A DNA stretch of 64,000 bases from Augochlora pura (Eukaryota; Arthropoda; Insecta; Hymenoptera; Halictidae), in contig NC_135774.1 in the NCBI RefSeq assembly GCF_028453695.1, positions 7,750,001 through 7,814,000 of the forward strand. Direction: 5' to 3'. Each line of letters starts with the position of its first letter. The stretch's first letter is position 1. Made by a program: the position numbers and the translations under genes. The notes beneath the pieces are model-generated. The model made no database searches. It saw nothing but the letters and a program-made list of their open reading frames with translations, and had not been told where the DNA came from. Of this stretch, positions 12,541 to 24,667 are shown one piece after another.

Positions 12541-13989
12541 CATGGGAAAGCCCCTTATCTATTATTCACAGGGTGCAAAAGCACAGCGGGCCAATAAAGT
12601 ATATAAATGATGTTCTAACGTGAAAATGCGACGACTGCGGTCACTTGTCCGCACGTGACCAGCGAATTTCTGGCCTGGATTTCGTGTCGAACGGTTTATC
12701 GGATTCGGGAGGAACACGGAAGGAGGGGCTGACGGGAATAAGTGGAATTCGCTTTCGTAAAAATATGAGGAAAGTAGAACCATTTCAATTGTGTTTCGAA
12801 TTGCGATACCAGCCTCTGAAGAATTATGGTAAAAGCAATGAGAATATTTAAAGATTACTTACGCGTGCCATAATAACTTCAGAAATCATAGTTTAATTTA
12901 GTAGATTATAATGTAACAGATTGTGTAATATTTATCCACATAACGCAATATGCAGGATGAGTTATTTAACTGTTTCACCTAAATGTGTATAAGATAATAT
13001 CTTGATTATGAAGTTAAATAGAAAACAATTAAAAATCTAATGATTGTTTGACTATTACGATACGTTCGACTAGATACGAATTTTAAACGAAAATATTCAT
13101 CTTGGTTAACCTAACCTATTCCATCGAATTGAAAGGATTTCAGTTAGCTCATATGTATAGACTAACTAGGGTGTTATGATATTGAATGTGCGTAGAAATG
13201 GTTTCGTATTTTTCATTAATTTTCCCTATCTAAACATGATATACATACGAATTATAAAGTAACTATTATAGATTAACTTTTTTTTAATTTTGAAGAACTT
13301 TTTTTCATGGATACAATTGCGTAAAGATTGCTGGAAGATTACGTTCAATCAAAGTTATTCTATAACAATTATTGAAAGATTATTAAAGAGCCTGAAATGT
13401 ATGTGAAACATACGAGAAAAATTACTGAAATTTTTTAAATGTTGGGAAGAAAAATATAAATTATATCTCGTCATACAAAATATTTATGTCAAACAACACA
13501 TCGCACAATAATATTTGACAGTCTTCTGTTATTTCTTGAGCAATTTTATCACTAAATTTACGAAAAACAGAAAACAGTTATTTTATATTAATTTACAAAC
13601 AATAGTTCAAACATTAATTTACAAACAATAAAACGTTCATTCTGATTTAGAATCTCTGTTATTTTAACAATTTGCCGCAAGCAACGCATACATTGAATAA
13701 ATAACTCACAAATGTACCTTTCCAATTTGAATAATCGTAAAATAAAAACTTATAACGATACCGTCACTTCGACGATAATTAATATTATATAAGCTTTCGA
13801 CTGAAACCATATTCGTGTTTTATTCACCGATATTAAGACGAAACTCGACTAGCGAGTTGCACTAATGAGGAAACCGCAGGAACTTTTTCCGGTACCTAAT
13901 GCAAAGAAGAATTGAAAGATTACGATGATTAATCCATTCTAGAAATTTAGTAGAGCAGAAAGGGCTAGTAGAGGAAGGGAGGTGGTTAG
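12541..13989. other. Small GC-rich island (12560-12790) followed by AT-rich sequence
   Basis: The island carries opposing short frames (68 and 73 residues) without domains. 12790-13860 is AT-rich with a short TTAACCTAACCTATTCC stretch at 13107 and nothing else recognised. Confidence 0.5.
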
Positions 13990-14356
13990 ACTGGCCGAAA
14001 GATTGGGAAGCATTGGACAAGGGGGCGCGACATATTGGATGAAATTGGCGCATATCAAACAGGGAAGCAATTGGAATATAGCGGATCCAGATCCCGTCCC
14101 TACCGACTCACGCTTGGTTCCGTTGGAAATGGTGCCCTCGGGGTGAAACCGGGAAGCGAAACCTTCGACTGCGCATCCTCCATCTCTCTCGCTCTCTCTT
14201 ACTTTCCATTTCTCTCTCTCTCTTTCTCTCTCTCCCTCTCTCTATTACTCTCGCACGCTCTCTCTTTCTCTCTCCATTTCTCTCTCCGTTTCTTTCTCCA
14301 TTTCTCTCAATTTCTCCCTCTCTCTCTCTCTTTCTCTTCCGCTCTCCATTTCTCTC

Positions 14357-14399
<43 letters not shown>

Positions 14400-14890
14400 C
14401 TCATTCTCTTTCCCTCACTCTCTCCATTTCGGATTCTCTCTCTCGCTCTCTCTCACTTCCCCCACCCCTCACCCTCAGTGCCGGTTCCCTCGCACCCTCC
14501 GGCTCTATCACCGCCGCCACTCGATCCCGCCACTTCTACCCTTTCCCCTGGCACCGGATCTCCACCCACGCCTCGACGGTGCCGCGATATTATATCGCCG
14601 GGAAAGCCTATCTACTTGCAGAGACGCGGGTCCAACTTCTCTCGTCTTGGAACGAACTTCAAATTAGATACAGCTACGGGTACAATGGTGTGCTCGGCAA
14701 ATACGATAGCGTAATTTGGTATTCTCTTTGCTGTAATCGGCTGAGTCGTACGATTTGCGGAGGATTCGACTGTGTTTGTCGACCGAGACATTTCCCATCC
14801 GGCTGTTTTATCTGCGAGATCGGTTCTTTGGTTCGAACAAACGCACGCGGGAGCACCGTGTTCGTGGCGATTCTATAACGCCGCTGTTTG
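13990..14890. other. GC-rich island around the polypyrimidine tract
   Basis: GC-rich sequence flanks the C/T tract on both sides. 14470-14880 has overlapping frames on both strands and no recognisable product. Confidence 0.45.
14176..14470 (+). repeat. Polypyrimidine tract with (TC)17 microsatellite
   Basis: The tract is almost all C/T, with an uninterrupted (TC)n at 14361-14394 and repeated CCATTTCTCTC spacers. Open frames across it on both strands (Ser/Leu-rich on +, Arg/Glu-rich on -) are low-complexity artefacts. Confidence 0.9.
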
Positions 14891-16829
14891 AATTCGATTA
14901 ACTTTGGCGAATTATATGTGTTCGTATGTACAAGATGAGTTTTCTAACACGACGACCTTAAATAACTTATAGAATATTTGTTGTATGAAACAATGTTTTA
15001 GATACAAGTTACGTGGCTTCCAGGGGCACGCAGAGTGTTGTAATTAGTTTTATGTTATTTTGATTTTTTATTAAGATACGAAGGTTACCTTCAATTTTTT
15101 TAATAAAATAGTTAATATTTTCGGAGAAAGCTTGATGTCTATATAAAAAATATTATACTAAATGGAGTCTAAGATACATAGTTATTGAGATATTAGCGAA
15201 GGTAAATTATGTTTGTTAGGAAATACCAGTAATTAACGTAATTGTTAACATAACTGAATCAAACAACTTTGTTTATGAGTGACCGATCAACAAATAGTTT
15301 GAGTTATTTGAGGTCGTCATATTACGAGAGTTACCCTGTATAGTACATGTTTCTTGATACAGATTTTATGATAGTAATTAAGCAAATTGTATGTAAAGGA
15401 TGATTAAATGTTATTCGAATGATGATAAAACAATTTACATCTTTCTATAATTGTAAAGAATAGAATATGTCATTATTGAATAGAATGTTACTGGCGGAAC
15501 TAAAAGCGTACAAGATTATCTTTTTTTCGGGGGAAAAACCGTTTCGTTAAACAAATCACTGGGGATATACAAATTCTCATCATTGTAACTATATCTAAAA
15601 TAATAGAATAATGATTTGGTCCGCGGTAAAATGTAAAAGTATAAATTGTATGTTACAGAAAATAAAAGTTTTGTAACGAGTGTTTAAGAATCTTTGTATT
15701 AGCCATTTAAACAACATTAAGGTATAATAAAATAATGGATTATATATTATTTTGAATAATAGAGGTGTTATTTGGAATCTAATTACTTAGTATTATTTTT
15801 AGTATTTAGGTATATCAAAAGCTGCTAATCTGTAAATCAGTAAATTGTAAATTATAAAAAATATGCTTTGAAATATAATAAAAAAGTGATCCACTTCCAA
15901 TGATATGTGATAAGTAAATTTTTGTTACAATAAAAATAGAATGATTATATCTAAGAACATTTTTACATGAATAATTACAATTGCCAGTGAAGATTCTATA
16001 ATTTTTAAAATAATTGTAAAAATCTCCACTGAAAAATTTCGAGAAATGTCCGGAGATTTGGAAACCATGCTATTAAGTCACTTCACTCCTGATAAAAAGA
16101 AGACGAAGTTTTACATTTAGCATTTTTTCTATCCCCATTACTTTTCAGAATATTTTGTAAAATAAATTTTCATCCCCTACTTTGGGTGCCATTTTCATTT
16201 CGTGGGCGTGTAAATGGGCAGCTGTGAGGAGATACAAAATCTGTGTGCGTCTGTATTGTCGAAAGTAAAACCTGCGTTACACGACATGTTAACTACCAGG
16301 GACATTAAAAATATTAGAAACAATCTTTTGTGAGCGTTTCGCAAAACTCGGATACGTAAATCATTACGATGCATATATATTTCACACAACTTAAAATATT
16401 TTCTGGATCGCATTTTTACTTGTGATTCGCTGTAAAAGTGCAACTTAAACATACTGTTTTTAATGCAAATGCTGTCAAAGACGAAACGTGTGGACACCCT
16501 TTAACCTTTTCAGGGATGAATTTTAGGGAACAATCTATTTATTTGTTTCTTTTTTATTTATCATTCATCTCATTTCATTTTTGGTTTTGTTGGTATTGCT
16601 CAGAAATTCCTCCCACTTAGATTAATTATAATTTTAAGAAAACTAAACGTACACATGCGTGGCAGTATTCCTGAAGAGGTTAAAATGATGTAAGTCTATC
16701 AAAACTACATTAAATAACTTGAATTTCTTTTTAAACGATAGAGGGACTATACTACTAGACAGTGACAAGAATGCTTTTCTAATTAAGTTATTACTTTAAA
16801 TAATAAAAAGAGGATACAAGAGTCTCCTT
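14891..16829. other. AT-rich non-coding sequence
   Basis: No gene or repeat boundary recognised. Short frames at 16195-16620 have AT-type composition and no domain. Confidence 0.55.
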
Positions 16830-16990
16830 TTTATCTGTTTTATCAGAGCCTGCAGTGAGAATTTAAAAAATGCATTTCGTAGATCCTGATGTCTTATATG
16901 CATGCTGAAAAATTCACCTAAACCGGTTGACGTTGTTATGATAGTAACAAACAATTAATGATCGCGAAGATCGCAGTTTCTTCCATACTT
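16830..16990 (-). mobile_element. MITE family C, partial copy
   Basis: ATCTGTTTTATCAGAGCCTG, GAATTTAAAAAATGCATTTC, GTAGATC, TGCATGCTGAAAAATTCACC and AACCGGTTGAC match the left arm of 8187-8446. The right side (GATCGCGAAGATCGCAGTTT) matches the spacer region. The second arm is lost. It lies just upstream of the mariner fragment at 17.2 kb. Confidence 0.65.
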
Positions 16991-17164
16991 TTTACACTTT
17001 TGATGAATAACTACCAGTAATACCTATCAGTAATAACATTGTAAGTTTATATAAAAAAATTAAAAAAAACATAGCAGACCTTCTATCAACGAACAAAAAC
17101 TTGAGTCCACTTTTAAAAAATTTATGCCGTTATATAGGGTGTCCAGATATATTTGTCCCCTGCT

Positions 17165-17530
17165 GTAGTTATGACTGATGAAAAATGGATCATTTACAAT
17201 AATGTGAGTGTGATCTAAATGAAACACTATGATCCACACCAAAAATTGCTCTCCAGAAGAAGAAAATCATGCTCTGCTGCATTATTAGTTTCTATCAAGC
17301 GATAAATTCAGATAAATATTAGTCACAATTGGTTAAATTGTAAGTGGCGATTCAAGGAAAGCGCCCAGTATTATCAAATCGAAAGCGTATCATGCCCCAT
17401 CACATCAATGCCAGTCCTCACGTCTCTATGACTACTCCACGAAAGATGTTTGACTGGGATGGCTTAATTCACCTGTCGAATCATTATCAAATACACCGAA
17501 CATTGTACATTTTGATTTCTACTTATTAAA
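17165..17530 (+). mobile_element. Degenerate mariner transposase fragment (catalytic and C-terminal region)
   Basis: A frame from 17165 gives MTDEKWIIYNNV, matching the first catalytic block (VTGDEKW). After stops and frameshifts, a second frame (17344-17526) gives AIQGKRPVLSNRKRIMPHH, NASPHVSMTTPRKMFDWDGL and IH, matching the second block, normally HDNARPH. The second catalytic Asp is replaced by Ile (HHINASPH), and the third block (PYSPDLAPSDYHLF) is scrambled. This is a fossil of a full-length mariner with no terminal repeats that I could assign. Confidence 0.8.
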
Positions 17531-17726
17531 GACTTTGCACAATTGAATCATATTTCTTTATACAATATTTCTTATGCGATATTTCCTTATACTTAATACG
17601 CCTCTTAATATAAAAGAGTAACAAAAATTCCTGTAAGTATGAAGGAAGCAATCCAAAACAAGTCATTTTTATTTGTTTAGTAGTTCTAGTGAAAATTTAA
17701 TGGATTTAGGAACGAATAAAGAAAAT

Positions 17727-17845
17727 TAATTGGACTCTCACGATTGCCTTTGACTTTTGACCAGCTAAAATCGTCATTAAAACTAGTAAAACTTGTTTTC
17801 TAATGTTCCTTTGACGATGACAGAGCAGGTCACTTCCAGTACCTT
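17727..17845. repeat. Local duplication, copy 1 (AT-richer)
   Basis: TTAATTGGACTCTCACGATT, GCCTTTGAC and TTCTAATGTTCCTTTGACGA align with 18314-18440 in the same order and orientation. Confidence 0.6.
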
Positions 17846-18313
17846 AATTGAAACAAATAGTAGTTAAATAAAATTTCATTTTCATTCCCTATATTTTGAA
17901 TAAACTGAAAATAATCACAATATTCTGAAATTTGCATCCTTTCGTAAATGCATAAAATTCACAGACTATTTATTTATTATACTTAAAGTTTATATTACAT
18001 TGCTAGTGTTAAATTTTCTTTTTAACATAATGGACATAAGCAGTAATAAAAATACTAACCCATTACACTACTATTCCTTTCACGCTGTGTTGATTAGCAC
18101 TTATTTGTCCTTAATATTTTCCCTAATAAGACCAGATAATTTTTGTTTCTTGTATTGTCTTTATTCACTTCCGTTTCTAGCTGATCCGTTACTTTGATAA
18201 CAAAAGAATTCAATATGATCTCAATTTAGAAGAAATGAATAATGTTCATATTTATAGCGTATGTTGTATGAAATCTTTATCACGAGTTTGACTTGTTATT
18301 ATAGTGCAAGGGG

Positions 18314-18440
18314 TTAATTGGACTTTCAGAATCGCCTTCGACTTCCGTCCACCTAGAATCGCGATCGGTACCAGCGTGCGCCGATAGAGAGGATTTCCAA
18401 CATCTCGTTGTTTTCTGACGTTCCTTTGACGGTGACAGAA
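18314..18440. repeat. Local duplication, copy 2 (GC-richer)
   Basis: TTAATTGGACTTTCAGAATC, GCCTTCGAC and TTCTGACGTTCCTTTGACGG align with 17727-17845, about 590 bp away. This copy joins directly to the GC-rich island at 18440-18960. It falls inside a 182-residue minus-strand frame (18252-18800) that shows no domain. Confidence 0.6.
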
Positions 18441-20029
18441 CAGAGATAGAACAGAGACATGGTCGTTGGTTGCTCGAGGCAGCAGCCGGTTCGTAGCTGT
18501 CTCTACTTCGCGACTATGTAACCGGAGAATCAATACGATCCTCCTCCTCGTTCGGTGCACCAATTGAGCTCGTTGAATCTGTGCCCCGAGCCACGCGGTT
18601 ACGTATGCCCGACCCGCACACAGCCGCCGCTCGTTCCGTCCGTGCAAGGGTTGCGTGCACGCACACCGACGCCGAATTTCACGCAGACACACACGCGCGC
18701 GGCTCGACGATCCACTTGCGATCGATGAACGCAGCGGAGACGCACGGAGAGACGTACGCGTACCGCAGCCACCAAACAAACTCATCCGTGTAATTGGCAA
18801 ATTGACAGATTAATTCAATCACAGCCAATGCTTCTTCGTCCCGGGCTCTCGTTCTCGTTTAGGCTCCCGTTAATCTATATTGCTCCATCGATGAAGAGCC
18901 GTTGCGGATGATTCTTATCAGGCCCGGTTCATATCTCGCGCTCTCCATCTATTCTTCTCGCCGACTTCTCGTCCAGCAAGTTTCACAGTTATTTTTTTCT
19001 TATTTCTGTTTTATTTTTTGCCTGAGTGTTTTCCCTTTTATTTTTTCGATTTTTTTACTCGAGTTTATCCGGATGCCTGAGGACGATTTACCCAGCATTT
19101 TTCAATTGGCTAATATACTCATTTATTTTGTTAATATACTTATTTATTTTATTTATTTTATTTTATTAAGTGTATGTAGATCAGTTTCAAATATTCTCGC
19201 GAGAACATTTTCTTTTTTATTTAAAAATCGATATAATTTTTATTTTTATATTATTAATTAAATTCGTTTTTTATAATATTTTTTAATTACTTTAGAAATA
19301 TCTGTTTTATGAGAAATTTCCAAGAAAGGTTATTATAATTATATGCAATTCTGAGAATTTTTGAAATGTATTTTGAATAATATTTTTGATTTACTTCATT
19401 GGTAGATTGTTCTATTAGTGATTAAATTTTACTTCATTAAATTTTGAACATAGACTTTTTCAGTTTATTATGATGAATTGAATCTTATTTAATAATGACA
19501 GTAACAGGTTAGCGGTTGAATTAAAATTCTGAATTACTTGTTACACCATGTAATATTTGTAATTTTGTTTATTACTAATAGTTACTTCTGTAAATTGTAT
19601 TGAAAGATTTCGAAATTATCGGGAGAATTTATACTTGTAATTATGCAATTTATGTAAATTGAAAATTACCAAAGTCTTTCCATAAAGGTAATTGTGTTGT
19701 CAGTATTCATGTATAACTATATTTCACATTAACTATATTTCACATAACTATATTTCATCATTTTTAACTATGTTAAAAATATGACTAAATATGATAAAAA
19801 CTATGACTTAAGCTCCCCACAGTTTTTGCAAAGGAAATAAAGCCTAATTTTATCTTATCATGTTTACATTTATTATGGACATACAAATTGAATAAGGAGA
19901 TTGCGGATTTTGTGAATTTTTGTTAAAAATGAGTATATTAAATTTAAAACTAAAAATGTTTTACGTCGATTGCCAGACGCTATAGTCATCTACAAGTTTC
20001 TTCCACTTTCTTCCTTTTCACCTTTCTGC
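18441..20029. other. GC-rich island (18441-18960) then AT-rich sequence
   Basis: The island contains CACGCGCGCGG-type CpG-rich stretches and opposing open frames without a domain. 18961-20029 is T-rich to AT-rich with nothing recognised. Confidence 0.5.
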
Positions 20030-20400
20030 TTTCTCAAATTATAGTTATTAATGCTTGCTAAAAATGCATAAAAATCATCTTACAATGAAAAATAGATTAA
20101 ACAAAATATATCAATAATTTTCAACACATTTCATACTTCTGCTGTTTTAAATTACAGCTACTCATTTTTGTCCTAAATGCATAAAAACCACAGTTCAAAT
20201 TGATCCATCAGAATAAACCAATTATCTGCAATTCTTTACATTCTTCTACTGTTTCAACTCTTTACGTATATCAACTAATTTCTTTCAAGAATAATTTTCC
20301 AAAAATATTTTTCAAATATATATATCGACATTCTAGTCTGCCACTGTTTTAACCTGCAGCTTTTAATTTTCCTAAAAAATCGTAAAAGTCGTCAGTCTAT
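20030..20400 (+). repeat. TGCATAAAA dispersed module, cluster of three copies
   Basis: Three related units lie in one 370-bp stretch: TGCTAAAAATGCATAAAAAT near 20055; AAATTACAGCTACTCATTTT with CCTAAATGCATAAAAACCAC near 20150-20200; and AACCTGCAGCTTTTAATTTT with AATCGTAAAAGTCGTCAGTC near 20350-20396. They decline in similarity and suggest an old local amplification. Confidence 0.6.
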
Positions 20401-20559
20401 TAATAAAAAATAAACAACGTGTATAAATCAGTCCATAGGGTCCCGTGTCTAATAGAAATCGTAACCGAAAAAAAAAAACGGGAAGAGTCAGGGGCACCAG
20501 TCGAGGGGTGAATAAGACCAGGGGGTAATAAACACTTGATTCAACACCACTCATCTTCC

Positions 20560-21261
20560 TCTTGTCTCTTCACACCGGTAGCGAACTCCATTTGACTTTT
20601 GTCTCCACTCGATTCCACCGCATTGCACACGCCCTACCCAATGTGTACACTCCACGGAGCATCTATACTACTTCCTGCACCCTCTTCGGTTCTCACCCCT
20701 TCGTTCCATATCCCTCACTCTTTTTCCCTTCCCCATTCCTTTCTCTTTCCCGTTCCATCTCATTTCCTATTTCTCTCTTTCTCGGTCCGCGTCCTTTCCC
20801 TCTCCTTTTCTCTCGTTTTTTGTTACTTTCTATTTTTCTATTCTACCCTCTCTTTACTCGACTCTACCTATTTTCTGATTTTCCTCGGTTTCTGTCCTTT
20901 CTTCTCTATCTTTTTCCTTTCCGTTCCCTTTTTTCGATTTTTGTTTGTGTTTTCTCATCTTCTTCCTCGATTTTTTACTTTTCCTTTCTTTCTTCTTTTC
21001 AATTTCTCTGTCTATTAGTCTACTTTTACTTTTTTTGTCTCTTCCTGTGTTTCTCTCTCTCACACTATTTTCCACTCTCTCTTTCTATTTGAATCTCTCC
21101 CTGTTTCTCCTTTTTTCTATTTCTCTCTATTTCTGTTCCTCTCTTTTTCTCTTTCTATTTCTACCTTTTTCCTCTCATCTTCTCTCATGTTTTACATTTT
21201 TCTCTATTTCTTTAGTTTTTTCTGTATTTTTCATTCTCTTTCTCTGCTTCTCTCTGTCTAT

Positions 21262-21303
<42 letters not shown>

Positions 21304-21570
21304 CTCTTTTCATTCACCCTCTTTCTCTATTTTTCTATTTTTTTTCTGTATTTTCACTGTCTCCTACTTTCTCTATTTCTCTCTGGCTCTCTCTCTCTCC
21401 CTACCTCTCTTTCGACCGCTGCTGACTTCTATCGCTCGTCATTCCCACCGTTCCCGCTCACGGTTGTTATTTATATTCTCCTCTCGCTCCTCTTCTCACT
21501 GGTTCCGCTTTTTTTCTCTGTTACGCTCGTCTCTTTTTCGTTTCAGCATCGCGGCTACTCCACGCGATAA
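20560..21570 (+). repeat. Long polypyrimidine (C/T) tract with (TC)n core
   Basis: From about 20690 to 21415 almost every base is C or T, with the pure (TC)n run at about 21266-21299. Open frames on this strand (for example 20562-21092 and 20945-21613) translate to Ser/Phe/Leu-rich sequence and are artefacts of composition. Strong strand asymmetry can favour triplex or H-DNA. Confidence 0.9.
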
Positions 21571-23146
21571 CGATGACGTGGATCGGTCGATCCTATCCGG
21601 GGTGGTCTTTTAGCTCCTTTCTGTCCGGCCGGTCCTCGGTGGTTTTCGCTTTATTTCCCGCTTATCCATTTACATTTGATTTACTCCGGCTGTCGCGCAC
21701 CGCTTCAAGGGCCGCCACCTCGATTATTGCGCCCGCTTTGACCATTGTCGCGGGGATAAACGTGTTGACTGTCAAACTTTGATGTCTCCTTCTTTGAACC
21801 CGCTGATTGCCGAATCGGCAGCCGAAAGAACTTCGTGGAACCGAATAAATTCGCATTTTTATTTGTAACAGTTTATTCCCGAAAGTGTTTGCATTGGCAG
21901 CAAAGTCGTTTAGCAACTGCATTTATCAGTAGATTTTTGCATGTTTCTATTTGTTTGTAAAAAGGAATGGTACTGTAATTTCAATTAGAAGAGAGATCAG
22001 ATGAATTCGGGAACATGGATGTATGAATTTTGATTTAGTATAGTCGGTGTACAAAAGCATCTGTATATTGTTTAAAATGGAGCAACTTTTTATTATTGGG
22101 CCAGGTGATATATATTTGTTTGGGATGCTAGAGGGATTATTTTAATAGATAATAGCTATGAAATTCTTTGGTGAAATTGCAACTGGTTGGTATGATAAAG
22201 GCTAGAAAGATTAATAGGATTAAAAGATGCTGTTCTTTTTAACTCTTTTCTCTAAGTTTAGAACGAAAATTTGAAGACGGCATTTTGTAAATCAGATTTT
22301 GATATGATCAAGTAATTAAAAATAGCGAAAATCGCAGTTTTCAATTTCATTGAAAGTTTCAGCATCTGCAGCATCTAAAACATCATTTTTTAATTCTTCT
22401 TTATAATAATGTTTTAACCATTGTCTAGTAAACTTATAACTGTAACTAATCACTTATACTAATATTTATACAACAATTATAAGAAAGTTATTCCGTTCTA
22501 AATAGCTTCTGCGACAAATTAATAAAGAATTTTTTATTTGTTGGATACAGCACCACAAATAGTGTTTCTCATACAAAACAGCTAAAAACCAAATACAGCT
22601 AGAAATTGGTTTTCCAAACAAGACACAATAATTACTTTAAATCTTTCAATATTTTATTCACATATGTACATAGCTTTTGCTGCGCACAAAACATTTTTAA
22701 AATGTACATGTACTGGAATATTTTGCGATAAAAATTATTTTACTGACTTTCTTTTTGAGACAACGTTTTTGTGATGCTATTTATAGCCATTAGTCTTCGC
22801 AGTCAAGAACTCGCATGTTTGCGGTTAGAATTTCATGTTTTCAACTGCCAATTTCGGAGGACCGTAATTAACTAATTTCATTGAATGATGCAATATTTGT
22901 GTGTGTATGGAACGAAACTGGCTGATGTAATATGTATGTATGTAGATGTGTAATATAATTAGCTGATGCAATATGTAATGTGACGATCAAATAGATTCGG
23001 ACAACTTTCCTGCAAAATAATCTTTCCATTTCTTAGTATTTATTCTTAGTATATATATATTCTAATAGGAAATTGTTTCATGTACCGCATAAAAGAAAAT
23101 CGCACAAAGACAAGTTTCAATGTAATTTTAATATAAATTAGTAGAC
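21571..23146. other. Short GC-rich tail, then AT-rich sequence
   Basis: 21571-21900 is GC-richer. 22250-22340 holds a weak relative of MITE family C (GCATTTTGTAAATCAGATTT; GCGAAAATCGCAGTTTTC). Otherwise nothing is recognised. Confidence 0.5.
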
Positions 23147-23205
23147 TGCGGATTTTCTGCATTTATGGCAATATTGAGTAATTATAATTTCAAGTAGTAA
23201 AAAAA
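23147..23205 (-). repeat. TGCATAAAA dispersed module, minus-strand copy
   Basis: Read on the minus strand: TACTCAATATTGCCATAAAT, then GCAGAAAATCCGCAGTCTAC. Close to the module consensus. Confidence 0.65.
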
Positions 23206-23235
23206 TTAAAATAAATTTTGAAATGTCGACCAATT

Positions 23236-23579
23236 ATTATTTGAAAATCAATTTTCCTTAGACCAAGCGCGTTTTCGATGCACATTTTCATGTAAAATCC
23301 AAGACTCGTTTCCAGTGACAAGCCGCTTTAAAAAGGATTTTTTTCATGCCGCTGAGGAAGCAAATCGCGCGTAGAGACGCGGTTCACAAGGTCGGTCTCC
23401 CTCAATTGGTTTGGAACCGAAACTTCATACCGATTCAATCCCATCTTGATTAAATAATTATGTTCCGTTGTTCTGGGAATATTAGTGGCATCTACTACCT
23501 CGTGCACACTATATTTTGATCGAGCATTCTCTTAAGTCATACATAGCGTGGCGCAGAAAAAATCTTATGAGACACCCTA
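23236..23579 (-). mobile_element. Mariner transposase remnant, same family as the copy at 60.1 kb
   Basis: Read on the minus strand from 23577, the sequence begins with a terminal repeat (GGGTGTCTCATAAG) flanked by TA at 23578-23579. It continues with the same LRHAMYDL and DATNIP coding stretch as the 60.1 kb element, then keeps going into IKMGLNRYEVSVP, ETDLVNRVSTRDLL and, after a frameshift at an A/T run, FLKRLVTGNESWILHEN and KRAWSKEN. These correspond to the mariner linker and the first catalytic block (normally VTGDEKW). The first catalytic Asp reads as Asn. Stops and frameshifts show it is dead. The left boundary near 23236 is approximate, and no second terminal repeat was found. Confidence 0.8.
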
Positions 23580-23719
23580 ATATTTCTATCTCAAATATAA
23601 TAGAAAATAGAAATATACAAATACAATAATTTGTTAAGCTTTTGATTAGATATCAGTAACGATGTGAAAGTTATTTTGAGTCTACAATTATACACTCCCC
23701 ACTGTATTGGTATCAATAT

Positions 23720-24667
23720 TAGCCGGCCATAGATTTTCTATTTGGTGATTTCGGTGGTCGCCGCGAATACGCTTCGACGAGCGAAACAAACCAACACGAG
23801 TGCAGCGATACACGTGGCTGCAGCGATGCTCTGACTTTTGGTTTCTCGACACTTCTTTACGAGCTATTTATCATGTACCCCATTCATTCCCCCTCAATTA
23901 ATGGCACATAGAGCACCCTCCGCCGGAGAAAGAAATATCCCACGCGATTTCGTTCCAGTCGATGGGCCAGAAGAGATTCCGCTTCCGGACACCGGTTCCA
24001 TTCGGCGTGCGTTTATAGCCCTTAAATGGCCGTCTTTTCCCCTTCGATGCATTGCCATTGCCGCGCCGCGCGGCCAGTGATCTCGGAATCGGTTCGTAAA
24101 GGGGGCGCAGACATCTTGATTGTTTCGTAATAAATATCTCTGCATCTGACGATTGACCTTTCCAACGAAATTCAATCGAACTTGCGCCGCCTGCGTCACA
24201 TAATTTATATTCTCCTCGGGCGCATACAGGGTGACGGAGAAGACGGTTCATGATTTCATCAACTACAGTTCTTGGCCACTTTGTTTGATGTACGGCTATT
24301 TTTTATAAATTTCATTTCTTGATGTCTGGAAGAGCTTGTAAAGATAATACCTGCATGTTTGAAATTCAATGCTCTACGTCTTTTTTAAAAAACTATTATT
24401 TTTTTTATTTAGAAGTTTAGCGTCGCATCAATTTCGTTGGTTATATCATTTATTTATACAACAGTGAGTTTGAAAAATAGAGCAGACGAAATGCGCGTAA
24501 ATTTTTTTGCATTATTCTTACTATAAATCATAGTTACAGTTATTCTGCTAGCCCAGAACCCTAGATGACACCTTTCTTTTGTTGAGGTTCTGAATTTCCT
24601 GCTCTTCTGTCGATCTGCATGGATTAGAACATCTTTTTGTCCGTCATTATGTATGTCCTATTCAGTG
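23720..24667. other. GC-rich island (23720-24260) then AT-rich sequence
   Basis: Overlapping frames of 80, 101 and 117 residues occur on opposite strands over the same bases, a hallmark of chance frames. TGGCCGTCTTTTCCCCTTCG-like segments suggest a conserved island but cannot be tested here. Confidence 0.45.

Noticed and set aside
14035..14667. 210-residue + frame and 98-residue Arg/Glu-rich - frame
   Set aside because: Both are translations of the (TC)n/(GA)n tract; no non-repetitive domain.
18252..18800. 182-residue minus-strand frame
   Set aside because: Arg-rich GC-island translation, opposed by a 70-residue + frame, and part of it is a decayed local duplicate of non-coding sequence.
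20562..21613. Overlapping frames of 127-222 residues rich in Ser, Phe and Leu
   Set aside because: Produced by the polypyrimidine tract; all three + frames are open with the same composition.
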